A stretch of 64,000 nt of DNA from Gloeopeniophorella convolvens (lineage: Eukaryota; Basidiomycota; Agaricomycetes; Russulales): assembly GCA_022496205.1 (NCBI GenBank), contig WTXD01000031.1, positions 62,001-126,000 of the forward strand. Reading direction: 5' to 3'. Below are positions 36,015-46,773 of the stretch, one piece after another (the first letter of the stretch is position 1; each line of letters starts with the position of its first letter). The notes below the pieces were generated by a model. The model did no database searches, was not told the origin of the DNA, and saw only the letters and a list, made by a program, of their open reading frames with translations. The position numbers and the translations under genes are program-made.

Positions 36015-38366
36015 TCACGCAAGAGACATGATGATAGGGAGGCTTGGATGCAATACCTTGGTCTCGGATCCCTTCAAAGACGGGCTGACGATGTTACCAA
36101 ATCTCCAGGTGATCTCTTGCTTTGAAGGCTCGAATTTGAATGTCGGGATGAGTTGGGACAATACAACCTCTGAAAAGAGCATAATGATCAGAGCGGCTAC
36201 CCGTTTTATCACACGGCTACGGGACGCACTCATTTCCAGCTGCGAGAACTTGAAACCGCTGCAAGAATCTAGGTCAGTCTCGCATAGCACAAGCTCTCTG
36301 CAATTATGCACGTACATGCACGATCGTCCACCGCCGATGAACGTCATCCTGGCGCATTCTCGTCAATGAGAAGACGAGGGGAGAGGAGCAGAAAATTGCT
36401 GTCGGTGACTCACGTGTTGGAATAGACACCTTGGATTCTGGCCTCTGCGACGCTCTCGGGCAGCGGAGAGAGCCAACGTTCGGGCTTCCATTCTGCGGCA
36501 TCAGGACCCCACACGAGCGGGTCGCGGTTCAGATTAGAGATTTGTATGTACACTGTCGTGTCATCAGGAATGAAGAGCTCGTTGATCTCGCGGCCCTCGG
36601 TGTCGTGGATAGGCGTTGACAACGGAAGTACGGCAGCACCACGTGTTCTATCGGGCCGTTAGCCATGGGCCAGAATACCTTGCGCAGGACTCACGTTCTC
36701 ATCACTCCAGGGACTGGGGCGTAACTGCGTATTCGTCAAGAGAGGTAGTGTAGAGGTGAGAAAGCTTGACGTACAGACGAAGGGTCTCGCGGCAAACAGC
36801 ATCCAAATAGGGCAAAGAGACAAGCTGGTCGTACGGAAGCTCTGCGTTTCCTTCACATGCTTCCTTCAACTCGCTCCTGAGCTTGTCTTGAACTTCTGGA
36901 TGAAGGGCCAGGAGATGCAAGATGCGAGAGAGAGCGCCAGAGGTCGAGTCTGTAGCTGCTAAGAGGAGGATGCTAAGAGGAGATACCCAGGTCCGTCAGT
37001 GCTTCGCCAATCTCGAGCTCTTATCACGCACGTCATCTGAGCGACAATCTCTTCCTCGCTGAGACGGTCCTTGTCAGACGCTTCTGAGTTAGCCCGGACT
37101 TAGACACAGCACGTCAGGCGGTCAGTACTAGGAAGCCGGGATTGAGGGCGTACTGAGGAGACTTATGATGTCTTTTCCCTCGCCAACTTGCTTGACAGTG
37201 GCGTCGTCGCCTTCTTCTAAAAGCCTCTTCTTCGCTTCATATACCTTGCTCGCGTTGGTGGTCATCATTCCTGCGACATCCATGGCGTGGTTCAACCTCT
37301 CCCACGGTAGTATCCTCCCTGCAATCTTCAGGAACCAGGCCGGGAATACCCTGTAAAAATAAGGGAAAATGTTCCGAGGCACGACAAGCGAAGACATAGT
37401 AGGACTGCACGCAGATCAGGTCGAGCCAGGCTCAAATAATTGGGATGCTCACATCCATTCCTTCACAGCTTTGCAGAATTCGTCGTTCCTACCGTCGAGA
37501 GTGCCAAAGTTGTACCCGAGACCAGCTTGCCCAATCAGCTCGAGCGCGAGGCGACCCATCCACTCGACGATGTCGACCTCTTGTGGGCCATCTTCTACCA
37601 TCGGCTTCAGAATCCCGTGAAGCTATCGTGATGTGAGCTGCATGTCATAGCGATGAGACAGTATGGAATTACCTGGCGTGTGACATTATGGAAGGTGGGA
37701 ATCATGTGTCGCATATGGTTGATGTGGAAGACGGGATTGAGTAACTTGCGCTGCCTGCGGTGATGGGCGCCTACGAGGTACGTATACGTCGGGAAGTGCT
37801 CGGCCGAGTAGTACAGGCCATTACGAACCTATAGTGGAGAACAAGTTCGGCCCGGATGCCTGCATATTCGCACTACTTGAATTCAGCGGCGGGTTCTGTG
37901 GTACTGGTACCAGACATACTTGAGGAAAGCGTCTGTTTCTTCGAAACATACTGGTCTCTGACAAAGATGTTGCTGCAAGCTTTGGGATCCGATATCACGA
38001 GTTGGATGTCCTAGAATCGCAGCGTGGATGTGAAATTCAACTCAATGGTGAGCACCGAGCAGAGGCCTACCCCGAAGAGTCCATACACGCGTGCCACCCT
38101 TCCGTAAGTTCGAGACAGCCCATTGTGCCAGGAGCTGGCCAGGGGATTGAACATTTGACGCATGTTCCCTTCATCCCCGGTCAGCACGATGTGGACAACA
38201 CCCAACTTGGATGCGAAAGCTTACCCCAGACAAAGGATGGGCTGGGTGGCCCAGGCACCTTCCAAAGGCATCGCTGCCTCAAACGATGCCTCAGAAGAAC
38301 AAACAAGATCGCCCCAGCCAGAGCTAAGGCAGTATACGTTGCGAGCTTGAACAGGGTTACGAGCAT
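36015..38366 (-). CDS. Cytochrome P450 monooxygenase (one frameshift)
   Basis: Minus strand, about a dozen short exons. The ATG is at 38364-38366: a hydrophobic anchor (LATYTALALAGAILFVLL) and the proline hinge WKVPGPPSPSF mark an ER-membrane P450. Downstream are HHRRQRKLLNPVFHINHMR (C-helix), VDIVEWMGRLALELIGQAGL, an I-helix oxygen motif LLLAATDSTSGALSR, the K-helix ETLR, WKPERWL, and the heme loop MTFIGGGRSC|IGFKFSQLEM. The last is split by the intron 36259-36315 and holds the cysteine ligand. The end WRFGNIVSPSLKGS is typical of basidiomycete families. Near 37945 one base is missing in a T run: DQYV must shift frame to reach FEETDAFLK, so the printed frame is interrupted. Substrate unknown. 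It lies between pheromone genes 2 and 3. Confidence 0.82.
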
Positions 38367-40318
38367 GATCAGCACGTCTCTACTGTTAGGTGCGTCGACG
38401 CAGGCTTAAATAGCATGGGGACAACCAGTTGACAAGAGTCGAGCGGCTCATCTTGTTACCTTGACGTGCCCTCGATGACTTTCATGCCTCCGAATGATAG
38501 TCACGGTGATAGGTGCGGCGTCTTCGAGAATAGAAGCATCGCTATAGTTGGTGTCGAAGTGAGTACATGGCTATCAGCTGAACCAAGTCGTGAGTATAAC
38601 CACATATATAGGACTGTCCGAGGGAGCTCAGCTGCGATGACCCTGGCTGCACGCCGGAAGGCACGAGCCCTGTTAACATCAGTGGCATACGCTATCATCC
38701 ATCCTGAGGTCATGTCCAACCTGTTGGGAGTGAAAGAGGTCGATGTTGTTCTCACGGGAAGTTCAGAACATATTACAATATCAAGGCGGGTCCATCTCTA
38801 CACGTGAGCCCATGGCATATGCTGAGATTGAAAGTCCCGAACCATGCATGGCCCATGCGTGCACGGAGAGACGACAGATTTTGACGTCGTCCAAAGAAGC
38901 TGGCTATAGGGGCACTGAGACCATGTACGCGAAACTCATCGACTGTTCGGGAAGGCGACACCGCTCCCGGCCTCCGCGGGGCCATTTGGAAGTCCAACCT
39001 GGTACTGCTTTCTGTAGGAGTCGAATAGAACGATGAGGTCAACCCTAGTAATGGGTGTGACTTACCCCGGGCTCCGAGATACGACATCGGTGCGGTGGGA
39101 AGTCGGTCGCTGACACGTTCCGGGCTGGTTCGCATGTCAGCAGGGCTTTGTCACATTCTGGGGTGACGGTGTACCGGAGTGTCGACGGAGTCTGGCGGCG
39201 CTATGCCAGGACTCATGGGCATGGCAGTTCGAAACAGCGCGTTGGACCACATATACCCAGCCAGCCCCGACTGAGCGACATGCGCAGGGAGTTTGCGTTC
39301 GTGTCATAAATATACGCAACCCTCTTGTGGTGGTTCGAATTCGGAGGATCCAATGCCATCTCGATTCTCTAGAAGTGCATACATCGGGAGCCTGGAACAA
39401 ACGGAGTCCTCAGCTATGCTATATATCGTTGCGAGAACGAACCATTCTCCGTGAGGCAAACGTCAGAATTTCCACGTGAAAGATGAAGCAGCGTACTCAC
39501 GTCGATAACCTGATCATCAAGAACCATCATCTTGCATAGACCATGGGATCGACAGTATGTAATTCCTAAGGACGCGAAAAAAAATCCACATCAGAACATT
39601 CCGCACCGCTCTGAAGACAAAGGCGCAAGCGAGAGAGGTATTTGTCGTACCTCACCAAACACTGAAGTCGTCGCCAGCGCTCGCAATTGGACCGCTTGTG
39701 CACTGAGCACTCGGACAAGACCTGGCTTCGTTCCAGCGGTCAAGGTTGATGTGGTGCTAGAATCAGCAGGGAGAATATGCCCAGCGGCATAGACAGCGTT
39801 GGTTAATAATGCGGAACGCGATCCAGACAGACAGCGAAGCTAAGTTGTGGGATTTCAGATAATTACATGGTGTGGGCACACAGACGAGCTGGCACGGCGT
39901 CCACGACTTGAACTTTGACAAGCGCCCATTGGTTACATAATATACATCACAGGCACCCACGCTTGCAACCAGATTCAGATTTACTACCCCCGGCACAGCG
40001 ATGTGTGGGAACGCCTGCGCAGTGGCGACTTTTTGGTCTTCGGTTACCACCGGTACCACGAAAGTCAATTTAGACAACAGCACCTGAAATCGAAGTAGTT
40101 CTAGCATCCTCCGGAACACGCGCCAATCATTCTCATTCCCCCGACCACACCATATCCATTCGTGATAGAGATCCATAGCGAAACCAACGAAAAAAGGAGG
40201 AAGTGCGAACATTGAGGGTATACGCATCCTACTCTGGCAGAAGTCAGTACATTCAGGGGAAAGGAGAAGTATGGATAGCGTACGGAGATGCGATACGAGG
40301 TATGCTGGTGCGGGCCGT
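38367..40318. other. P450 upstream region; no supported gene
   Basis: Only short, unconvincing frames occur. A 276-codon minus frame (39763-40593) runs antiphase through the pheromone 3 region; its second half contains protein-like stretches but no motif I recognise. No receptor-like gene is visible. Confidence 0.45.
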
Positions 40319-40438
40319 TCAGGCGACGATGCAGGAAGTGCTGCTGCCGCCTCCGTGGCTCTCGGATTCGATGGGGGTGGATGACTGGGGCTCAGCCGTT
40401 GTAGTGGAGGTAAAGAAGAGGTAAGAGAAAGCGTCCAT
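40319..40438 (-). CDS. Lipopeptide mating-pheromone precursor 3 (CaaX CIVA)
   Basis: A 39-residue single-exon frame that starts MDAFSYLFFTS, carries QSSTPIESES, and ends HGGGSSTSCIVA. It has the same plan as precursors 1 and 2 and a canonical Ala-ended farnesylation box. GTATAAAGG lies about 66 bases upstream of the ATG, matching the TATA spacing of the other two. It is 8.4 kb from precursor 2, with an F-box gene and a P450 between. The mature peptide boundaries cannot be fixed from sequence; an acidic-Ser site near ESES is one possibility by analogy. Confidence 0.9.
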   Translation of the reverse strand: MDAFSYLFFTSTTTAEPQSSTPIESESHGGGSSTSCIVA

Positions 40439-41827
40439 GGCAATGTGAGGTTTGTGCGTGGGGCGTGAGTGTTGTGTTTCTCGTACTGACGAACTAAATG
40501 TGGGCCTTTATACGTCGCGCGGAGTTCATGTCTGGTAGACACGCATGTGGAAGAGTGCGAGTGCCGATTGTGTCGTTCTGCTGCCCGAGACAAAGCGAGA
40601 CATTAGCATTTTGCGTGGACGTCGATGTCTCGTCGCTCATCCATTGCCCAGGCACGTGCACGGGCAAAGCGCCGAGACCGAGCACGAAAAGCGTGTGCGC
40701 AAAATCATGAAGACGCCGTGCTCGCGGGAGCACCCAATGCCGGTGCCATGGTGATAAGATGGAAAACCGATGCCGTCGGTGAGACATACCTGTGCGTCAT
40801 CGTCGAATACGCCCTCGGACTTGGCGGACATCCAGGTTTATCAAACTTGTTTGTTTGTTTTTGTTTTTGGGGTAAGACAGGTCCCGATCTTGGTGACAGC
40901 CGGTGCAGCGTGCAGACTCGATAACATGGCGGACGGTCTTCATCGAGACCAAGTGGCTCTGGCTCGCGCACCCAGAGAAGCCGATCATACCAGAATAGCT
41001 GCACGTGTTCAGCTATCATCTGAGGAGGATGCTCCGAGAAACCAAATGAAAGGGATTCCCGCACGGCGAACGGGAGTCCGAGACTCCAGTGCATCGCGTC
41101 GGACGACAAGTTCCGGAGGCCGGGCTGAGGCCGGATACAGGCTGCCAGGCTCCGAGAGGCGAAACAGTATCCGCATGTGGATGGCTGCAATGGTGGAGCC
41201 TGGCCCCGAAATCTGCGAAGTTAGGTCGCCGTGTGGTGTTGATGTTGAGAGGGGACCAAAACACACGACGTGACGCGTGAAGTTCAGCCTCGGAGTCTGC
41301 GACTCCGCGGCACGTGCACTGCACGTACGGTTCCGTTGACTCGAGCGCCGGTGGCGCCGCCGCCGCCAAGCACAGAGCGCTGTCGCTGGTCCTACCACTC
41401 ACTCAACTACGATCATCACCAGTCTTGATCACCGTCTGCGCGGGTTTCCTCAGCTCTGCGCGCACCATGCTCGAATTTTGGGAAGAGTATCTTCACTAAG
41501 GTACGTTGTCGGTTCGGAGGCAAGTCTCCGATGCTTAAAAAGACCCCTCGCCCTGCGCCATGATTGTCTGCATACTTATTCTAGACACAGCGAGGACCAA
41601 CCCAAGGAACTTCATTCACTCCATCACTCAAAGACAAGACGTTTTGACTGGGGTGCCGTAGTAGGCATGGAAAGACAGACATCACTTCGCGAGATCTCAC
41701 GGGTGCCAGCGTAACTGAGGCTGTGCAACTGGGCGCACGGATATATCCCGCACTATCAATCGCAAGTCAATCGCACGACCTTCTTCCCCTGAACTTCCGC
41801 GCACGACACCAAGCGTACTTCTCAAGG
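40439..41827. other. Intergenic; unassigned frames
   Basis: Overlapping frames of 130-167 codons occur on both strands at 40705-41402, but none shows a motif or splice pattern I recognise. T-rich (TTTG)n sequence lies at 40850-40868. Confidence 0.4.
40504..40601 (-). promoter_or_regulatory. Promoter of pheromone gene 3
   Basis: The TATA element is at 40504-40512 (minus strand). About 150 bases upstream of the ATG, GAGACAAAGCGAGAC (40587-40601) contains ACAAAG, the core of HMG-type pheromone response elements known from Ustilago and Cryptococcus. The long promoter block of genes 1 and 2 is not recognisable here beyond GAGAC motifs. Confidence 0.45.
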
Positions 41828-43666
41828 ATGCCTTCTGAGGCTGTCTCGGGAGCGAGGTGCGTCCTTCCGTGATCATCCAAAGGACTTTCTGCTCACTTTG
41901 CCAAAAGATGGTTAACAAGGACCTCGCGCTTTCTTTCACGCCTTAGCTTGATTGAGCATCCCTCGAGGAAACCGGATGCTCAAAACGAGGGGCATCAACC
42001 CAGTCCACCCCAATTAGAAATAGGCAACCCGCAGCCGAAACTCCAGTCTCCGGCCTCCCAGCTACCGGCGGACATCCTCATTGTCATATTCGAGATCTAC
42101 AGAGACGAATTCTTCCACGCTTTCAGAAATCATATGCATCCGGAATACCCTCCATCCACTGGCTCATGGCGGCCTCGTATACTGAACGGCAGACCTGCAC
42201 ACCTGGAATGGATCACGTGTTCGCACGTCTGTCGGCGCTGGAGACATGTCATGTTGGAAGCACCCTCCCTTTGGCGGCGCATTCCGGCTGACTTCGGCCC
42301 CACATGGTTGATGGAGTCATTCTCTCGTTCCCAACGCATCCCACGACTGCATCTGTTTGGCAATTTGGGCACCGCGTACGACCCTTGGTTGCACAAGGAC
42401 GCATCTCTTCCCACCGGAACGCCACAAGTGGCATCTGTTTCTCTCACTGCGCTGACAGAACATGCACTCATGACGATTTTCGAACACTTTGGCGCCCTTT
42501 CCTCCGACATGGAGCTTCTCGAGCTGGTCATGCAACCCCCCGTGGACAGGTATCCTGTACGGAATCCCATGCCGCTCCGCGGTTTGATCGACGGGTCGCC
42601 CAATGTGCGCCACGTTTCGCTGCACAATCTTCTTGTCACATGGATGCCTCTTTCACACCCCGCACGATCCCTGACGTCCCTTTCGGTGGTCGTCAACCAT
42701 GACCAGTTCTTCACCACGTCGCCGTTGGCTGACATACAACATGTCGTCCGCTTTCTCGAGAACACCCCCGCGCTAGAGGTCCTCAGTCTGATCTTTTGCA
42801 CTTGCATTCTCCAGGAGACCACCAATTCGTTGCCCAAGACAGTAAATCTCCCGTATCTGCGGGAACTTGTGTTGGAAGACAGGTGTGGCGCGACGGTTTA
42901 CTTTCTTCAACACGTCGACTATCCTGCTACGGCGAAGCTACAAGCTCAATTCGGGTTATCCTGGCTGCGGCATAGGACGGTTGGGCCCTTGCTGCGCCAT
43001 GTGTTCCGCTTCTTCCACGAGGACCCGCGGGCTTCCGAGACGTCTGGCCAGCTTTCCTGGCTATACACCAGCCCGACCCACGCCCAGTTGTCGATCAAAG
43101 CCACGCTACCCAAGCTGCCCACGGACTCTTCTTCGCATCTCCCGGATGCCGACGCTGCCTTGGATATCTGCCTCGAAGCACGATGGAGGCCGTTCTCGGC
43201 CTTCCCAGCGTTATGGGATATCCTCCCGGCATCCTTCACGCGGACTCTTGTGCTCGATATCGTACCCGCGAACATATGGCACGACATCGCGGCTCACTGC
43301 CCCCAGGTCACGGAGATCCACTACGACGGACACGGCATTGTAAGCAAGCTCGGCGAGGTGTTCGCATCGGCGCCGGAGTCTGGCCACGGAGTGCCGTTCC
43401 CCGAGCTTGAGCTGCTGCGGCTATTCAAGCTTGTGCTCACTGATCCGCAGCAGATCCTCTCATTGCGGGCTGCTCTGGGTACCCGCAAGCGCCTCGGGTA
43501 CCCGTTGGGCAGATTGGTGCTGGAGCAGTGTGATATCGGCCGTGCGTGGGATGTGATGCACGAGGTGGTTGAGGTAGTTGAGGTGGTGGGCGGTGGGCCC
43601 AGAGCGTATGAGGACCAGAGGATTCTAAACGTAGATTTTTATTCCGTGGCGCCTCTTCGCTTGTGA
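41828..43666 (+). CDS. F-box/LRR-like protein C
   Basis: Exon 1 41828-41856 (MPSEAVSGA plus two bases), phase-2 intron of 90 nt (GTGCGT..CTTAG), exon 2 41947-43666: 582 residues. F-box region SQLPADILIVIFEIYRDEF and SHVCRRWRHVMLEAPSLWRR (about residues 45-120). Leucine-rich repeats follow, with RGLIDGSPNVRHVSLHNLLV, FLENTPALEVLSLIFC and LPYLRELVLED. The C-terminus includes a Val/Glu-rich helix. It is the closest intact relative of the two decayed copies at 14.8-16.4 and 18.9-20.6 kb. Presumed SCF adaptor, target unknown. Confidence 0.82.
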
Positions 43667-44001
43667 CCTTATCTGTTCCAGATCTTATATTTGTCTCAAA
43701 TACACTGACGGCCTGTCCAACACGTCCAGTATAGGCAGTCGCCTCCCTTGCCGTCCACTACCCCATTGGTAGACCGCCATGATCCCTTGGTGTACATACG
43801 TAAAGTAAATATATCATAATGCTTAGACGGACTCATCCATGATGCGATGCTTGAGTGTACATGCGAGGTACAAGTTGTGGCGAGAACGATGAGGCAAACA
43901 CGACAGAGATCTAGAGGCGTCCACACTCGGCTGGCCAAGCTGTCTCAGAGCTGTGAGTTATTCAGCGTGACCCAGGGGCTCGAAGAACATGAACGCACCA
44001 T
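43667..44001. other. Convergent 3' spacer
   Basis: Short region between the ends of F-box gene C (plus) and the next F-box gene (minus). It holds polyadenylation-like AT-rich sequence (43800-43820) and nothing else recognised. Confidence 0.45.
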
Positions 44002-45768
44002 CTATTCGTCGTACGATACACTGGCCAAACTTTCTTTGTCCCATCTGAAGGTGGAGAAGTTGCTCCCAAGACCCGATAACAACGGAACCCAGTGGGAGGC
44101 AAATTTACACTTGGTGACCTCGAGCGTCTTCCGTGGAAACTTCGGTAAGGCCAACTCTTTCACTACGTCGAGGATGACGTGCGCCGTCGTCTTGTCGCGT
44201 TGTGGGGCCGGAAGCGGAATTGTGAGATCGACTCGGGTGATAGAAAGCACGGTGAGACGGGGAAACAGTCGGGGGAGCGGTGCAGAAACTGGATTGCCGG
44301 AAGGAAGGGCCGAGGTAGCAACTACTGCAGCATTGTTTGCAGCTGGCTGAGCCAGGCTAGGGTGCGTCAGGGCACGTAGGAACCCCACGAGGTGTCCACT
44401 TGCCCGAACCGTGGTGACATTATGGCAGCGACGAAGACAAGACACCCACTCCTGCGGGTCCAACATGTTGCCATTATCGACGTCGAGGCTTCGTAGGTCT
44501 TCCAGTGGGAGTAGAGGAAACAGCAAGTGGAACACGCTCCGAAGCTCCCCAGCGAACCCTTTTCCTGAGGAGTCGATACGAAGATGGAGTTCGGGTTGTC
44601 GGGACTGTTCGAAAGTGGGGTGAACACTATGGGCCGTAAGTTGAAACCACGGGAACGAAGGGCCAGAAACCGCGGGGAATTTGAGACTCATGCTCCGCAA
44701 AGGCTCCGAGTCGTTCTCGTGAAGACGCGCGAATATTAGAGGAATGATGAGACAAGAATCTTTATCTCCTGTAATCGTAGAGATGCAATGCATCCGGAGC
44801 TTCGTCGAAAGAGGAATAACCAGCGCAGACATGACGTGAAACACATCTGTGCTCGTACCAGAGAGGCTGAGATACCTCAGTCCCGGAAGATGGATGCAAC
44901 GATACTGGGGGAGCCATTGGTGGGATGCAGCGGGAATGCAGTGGTCGAGGAGAAGACTTTCGAGGTTCGGATTCCCGGATAGAACGTCAAATAGACCTTC
45001 TAGCGTGGTACCCAAGGGATGTCGCTTGCTTTGTGGTGGCAGCTGGACTTCCAGATGGGATAGCGAGCAACTCGGAAACGACTCCCACGGGATGGCGACA
45101 CGCGAGAGGGTAACAGAGCGCAACCTCGATGCTTGGTTCTCGAAAAGAGTGGTGTCGATAGCTATGTCGAAGTCCATGGCGGCCTCTCCGTCGGGGTTGC
45201 GGGATGTAATCGAGAGGTTCTCCAGCGCAGGAGCTGCTGTCGAAAGGATTTGATTGACACATTGTCGAGACTCCGCTGGGACTTCGAGGCCCAATGAACG
45301 GACGTGCGACTGATGACTTGGGAGTACTGCCAGATTGTCCAGCCGGGCCACGGATTGAGAGATCGTAATATCCAGGGGGGTCATTCTTGCTCGCGAAAAC
45401 ATCTCTGCTACCCACGTAGAACCCAGTGCGAAGCCAATATTGCCCCACAATGCAGAATCCTCCAGTGCCACCCGCCGCCATTTTCGGCATACATGCGTCA
45501 CTGCAATCCAGCCGAGAGAATTCGTCGGGGAGCCAGGGGGTTCGATGGAAGCATGGAAGTGAAATAGGTGCAACAGTATCTCCGAGGATAATCTATTGAT
45601 CGTAAGGAAGTTGTTACGGCGAGACTTCAAGGACGCGAGACTTGAAGCCATCGCCATGATCTCATCTTCAATGAGCATTCGAGAATGACTTGCATCTTGA
45701 ACACCGTTAAGTTCAGGCTTGGTGTCGGTCTCCGTGGTTGCGGAGGCATATGGTGTTACCAGAGCCAT
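44002..45768 (-). CDS. F-box/LRR-like protein, subfamily of B
   Basis: A single uninterrupted frame of 588 residues with ATG at 45766-45768. It opens MALVTPYASATTETDTK, then has EDEIMAMASSLASLKSRRNN, F-box INRLSSEILLHLFHFHASI and THVCRKWRRVALEDSALW. LRR-like segments IHLPGLRYLSLSG and MSALVIPLSTKLRM match gene B at the same relative place, so both belong to one subfamily. A proline-rich gap (LPSGNPVSAPLPRLFPRLTV) precedes the last repeats. No intron is needed, unlike the neighbours. Substrate unknown. Confidence 0.83.
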   Translation of the reverse strand: MALVTPYASATTETDTKPELNGVQDASHSRMLIEDEIMAMASSLASLKSRRNNFLTINRLSSEILLHLFHFHASIEPPGSPTNSLGWIAVTHVCRKWRRVALEDSALWGNIGFALGSTWVAEMFSRARMTPLDITISQSVARLDNLAVLPSHQSHVRSLGLEVPAESRQCVNQILSTAAPALENLSITSRNPDGEAAMDFDIAIDTTLFENQASRLRSVTLSRVAIPWESFPSCSLSHLEVQLPPQSKRHPLGTTLEGLFDVLSGNPNLESLLLDHCIPAASHQWLPQYRCIHLPGLRYLSLSGTSTDVFHVMSALVIPLSTKLRMHCISTITGDKDSCLIIPLIFARLHENDSEPLRSMSLKFPAVSGPSFPWFQLTAHSVHPTFEQSRQPELHLRIDSSGKGFAGELRSVFHLLFPLLPLEDLRSLDVDNGNMLDPQEWVSCLRRCHNVTTVRASGHLVGFLRALTHPSLAQPAANNAAVVATSALPSGNPVSAPLPRLFPRLTVLSITRVDLTIPLPAPQRDKTTAHVILDVVKELALPKFPRKTLEVTKCKFASHWVPLLSGLGSNFSTFRWDKESLASVSYDE

Positions 45769-46229
45769 GTTTCCGTGTGCATTTGTCTCGTCGCTGCGTC
45801 GAGAAAGATGACTAGGTCTATGACGCTAGCGGGGTCTGAAACGATTGCACTCACCTCTCTCCTTTTACCTTAGCACTACCATAAGCCTCTCCCATCCCGT
45901 CCTGGCGTGCGCCTCGACAAAGTAATGGCTGAATCAGCAGCAGGGCGAAGGTGGGGGTTAATTTCATTGTTATCACCGTTCCGTCGCGCAAGTGACGCGT
46001 GTCTTGCTAAGCGTGCACGTGATCATGAGACTCCTCAGCCACAAGCGCGAAGTTCTCACATTCACATGATCCACGTTTTCCGGGACGGTCGCTACTGAGT
46101 CCAAATATCTTAGAGGCCTCCGAGTGAAGGTCCGGCAAACCGCTGCAACTGCATTTGCGCAGATGACCCCTACTTCCGATGAAGAAAAGGATAACCATGA
46201 GTATAGAATGCACGTGAATCGCTTCGATG
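45769..46229. other. Spacer upstream of the minus-strand F-box gene
   Basis: Promoter side of the preceding gene; no gene recognised. Confidence 0.4.
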
Positions 46230-46470
46230 CGGCCAGGCTTCGACGCGCTCCGACACGGGTTCCGCGTCGGCCGTCGGGGTCGACCTTCCTGACAGAATTT
46301 ATGGCGGGACCCTCAAGCAGCGGGAAGATGACCTTGGCGCACAGCTCGGGGTTGAAGCGTCCGACGATGCACCCGTCCGGTGGGTGCCGCACCACGTACC
46401 TGCACACCACACCGCCCCGTCAGCTCTGTTATACGCAGAATTGAGCACGGAAGCCGCGCCTCACGCACCG
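46230..46470 (-). pseudogene. Unidentified gene relic, copy 2
   Basis: Minus-strand counterpart of 35290-35690. VVCRYVVRHPPDGCIVGRF, then NPELCAKVIFPLLEGPA, matches the copy-1 pieces. It sits at the matching place, downstream of an F-box B homologue, so it travelled with the inverted duplication. Confidence 0.5.
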
Positions 46471-46773
46471 CACGCCGACGAACATGTCTATTCCATCCGT
46501 GAACACGCTGGGTAGTCTATGGCGGCGAACTTCCCGCCGCGCAGGCCCACCGCGCGCCCTCGCCACGTATTAGTGAACGTCGTGCGTGGCGTCTTTTCGC
46601 GTGACACGCCCCGACTATCTTGGCAGTTCCTCGCTAGCGCGCTTATCAGGAGACAGTGCCAATTCTATGTCAGCGCTCGTATGCGGTAAAGTGCTGGTAG
46701 GGGGTATTGGATCTACTAGCTGAAGTCAATATGTACAGGGGTGCTACGTCTCTGATAGGCTTCATCCCCCTAT

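Noticed and set aside
39763..40593. 276-codon minus frame overlapping pheromone gene 3 in another frame, considered as a receptor remnant
   Set aside because: Does not show the series of hydrophobic helices of a STE3 receptor and matches nothing I know; left unassigned.
40705..41402. Overlapping 128-167 codon frames on both strands
   Set aside because: Mutually overlapping, no motif, no plausible splice model.
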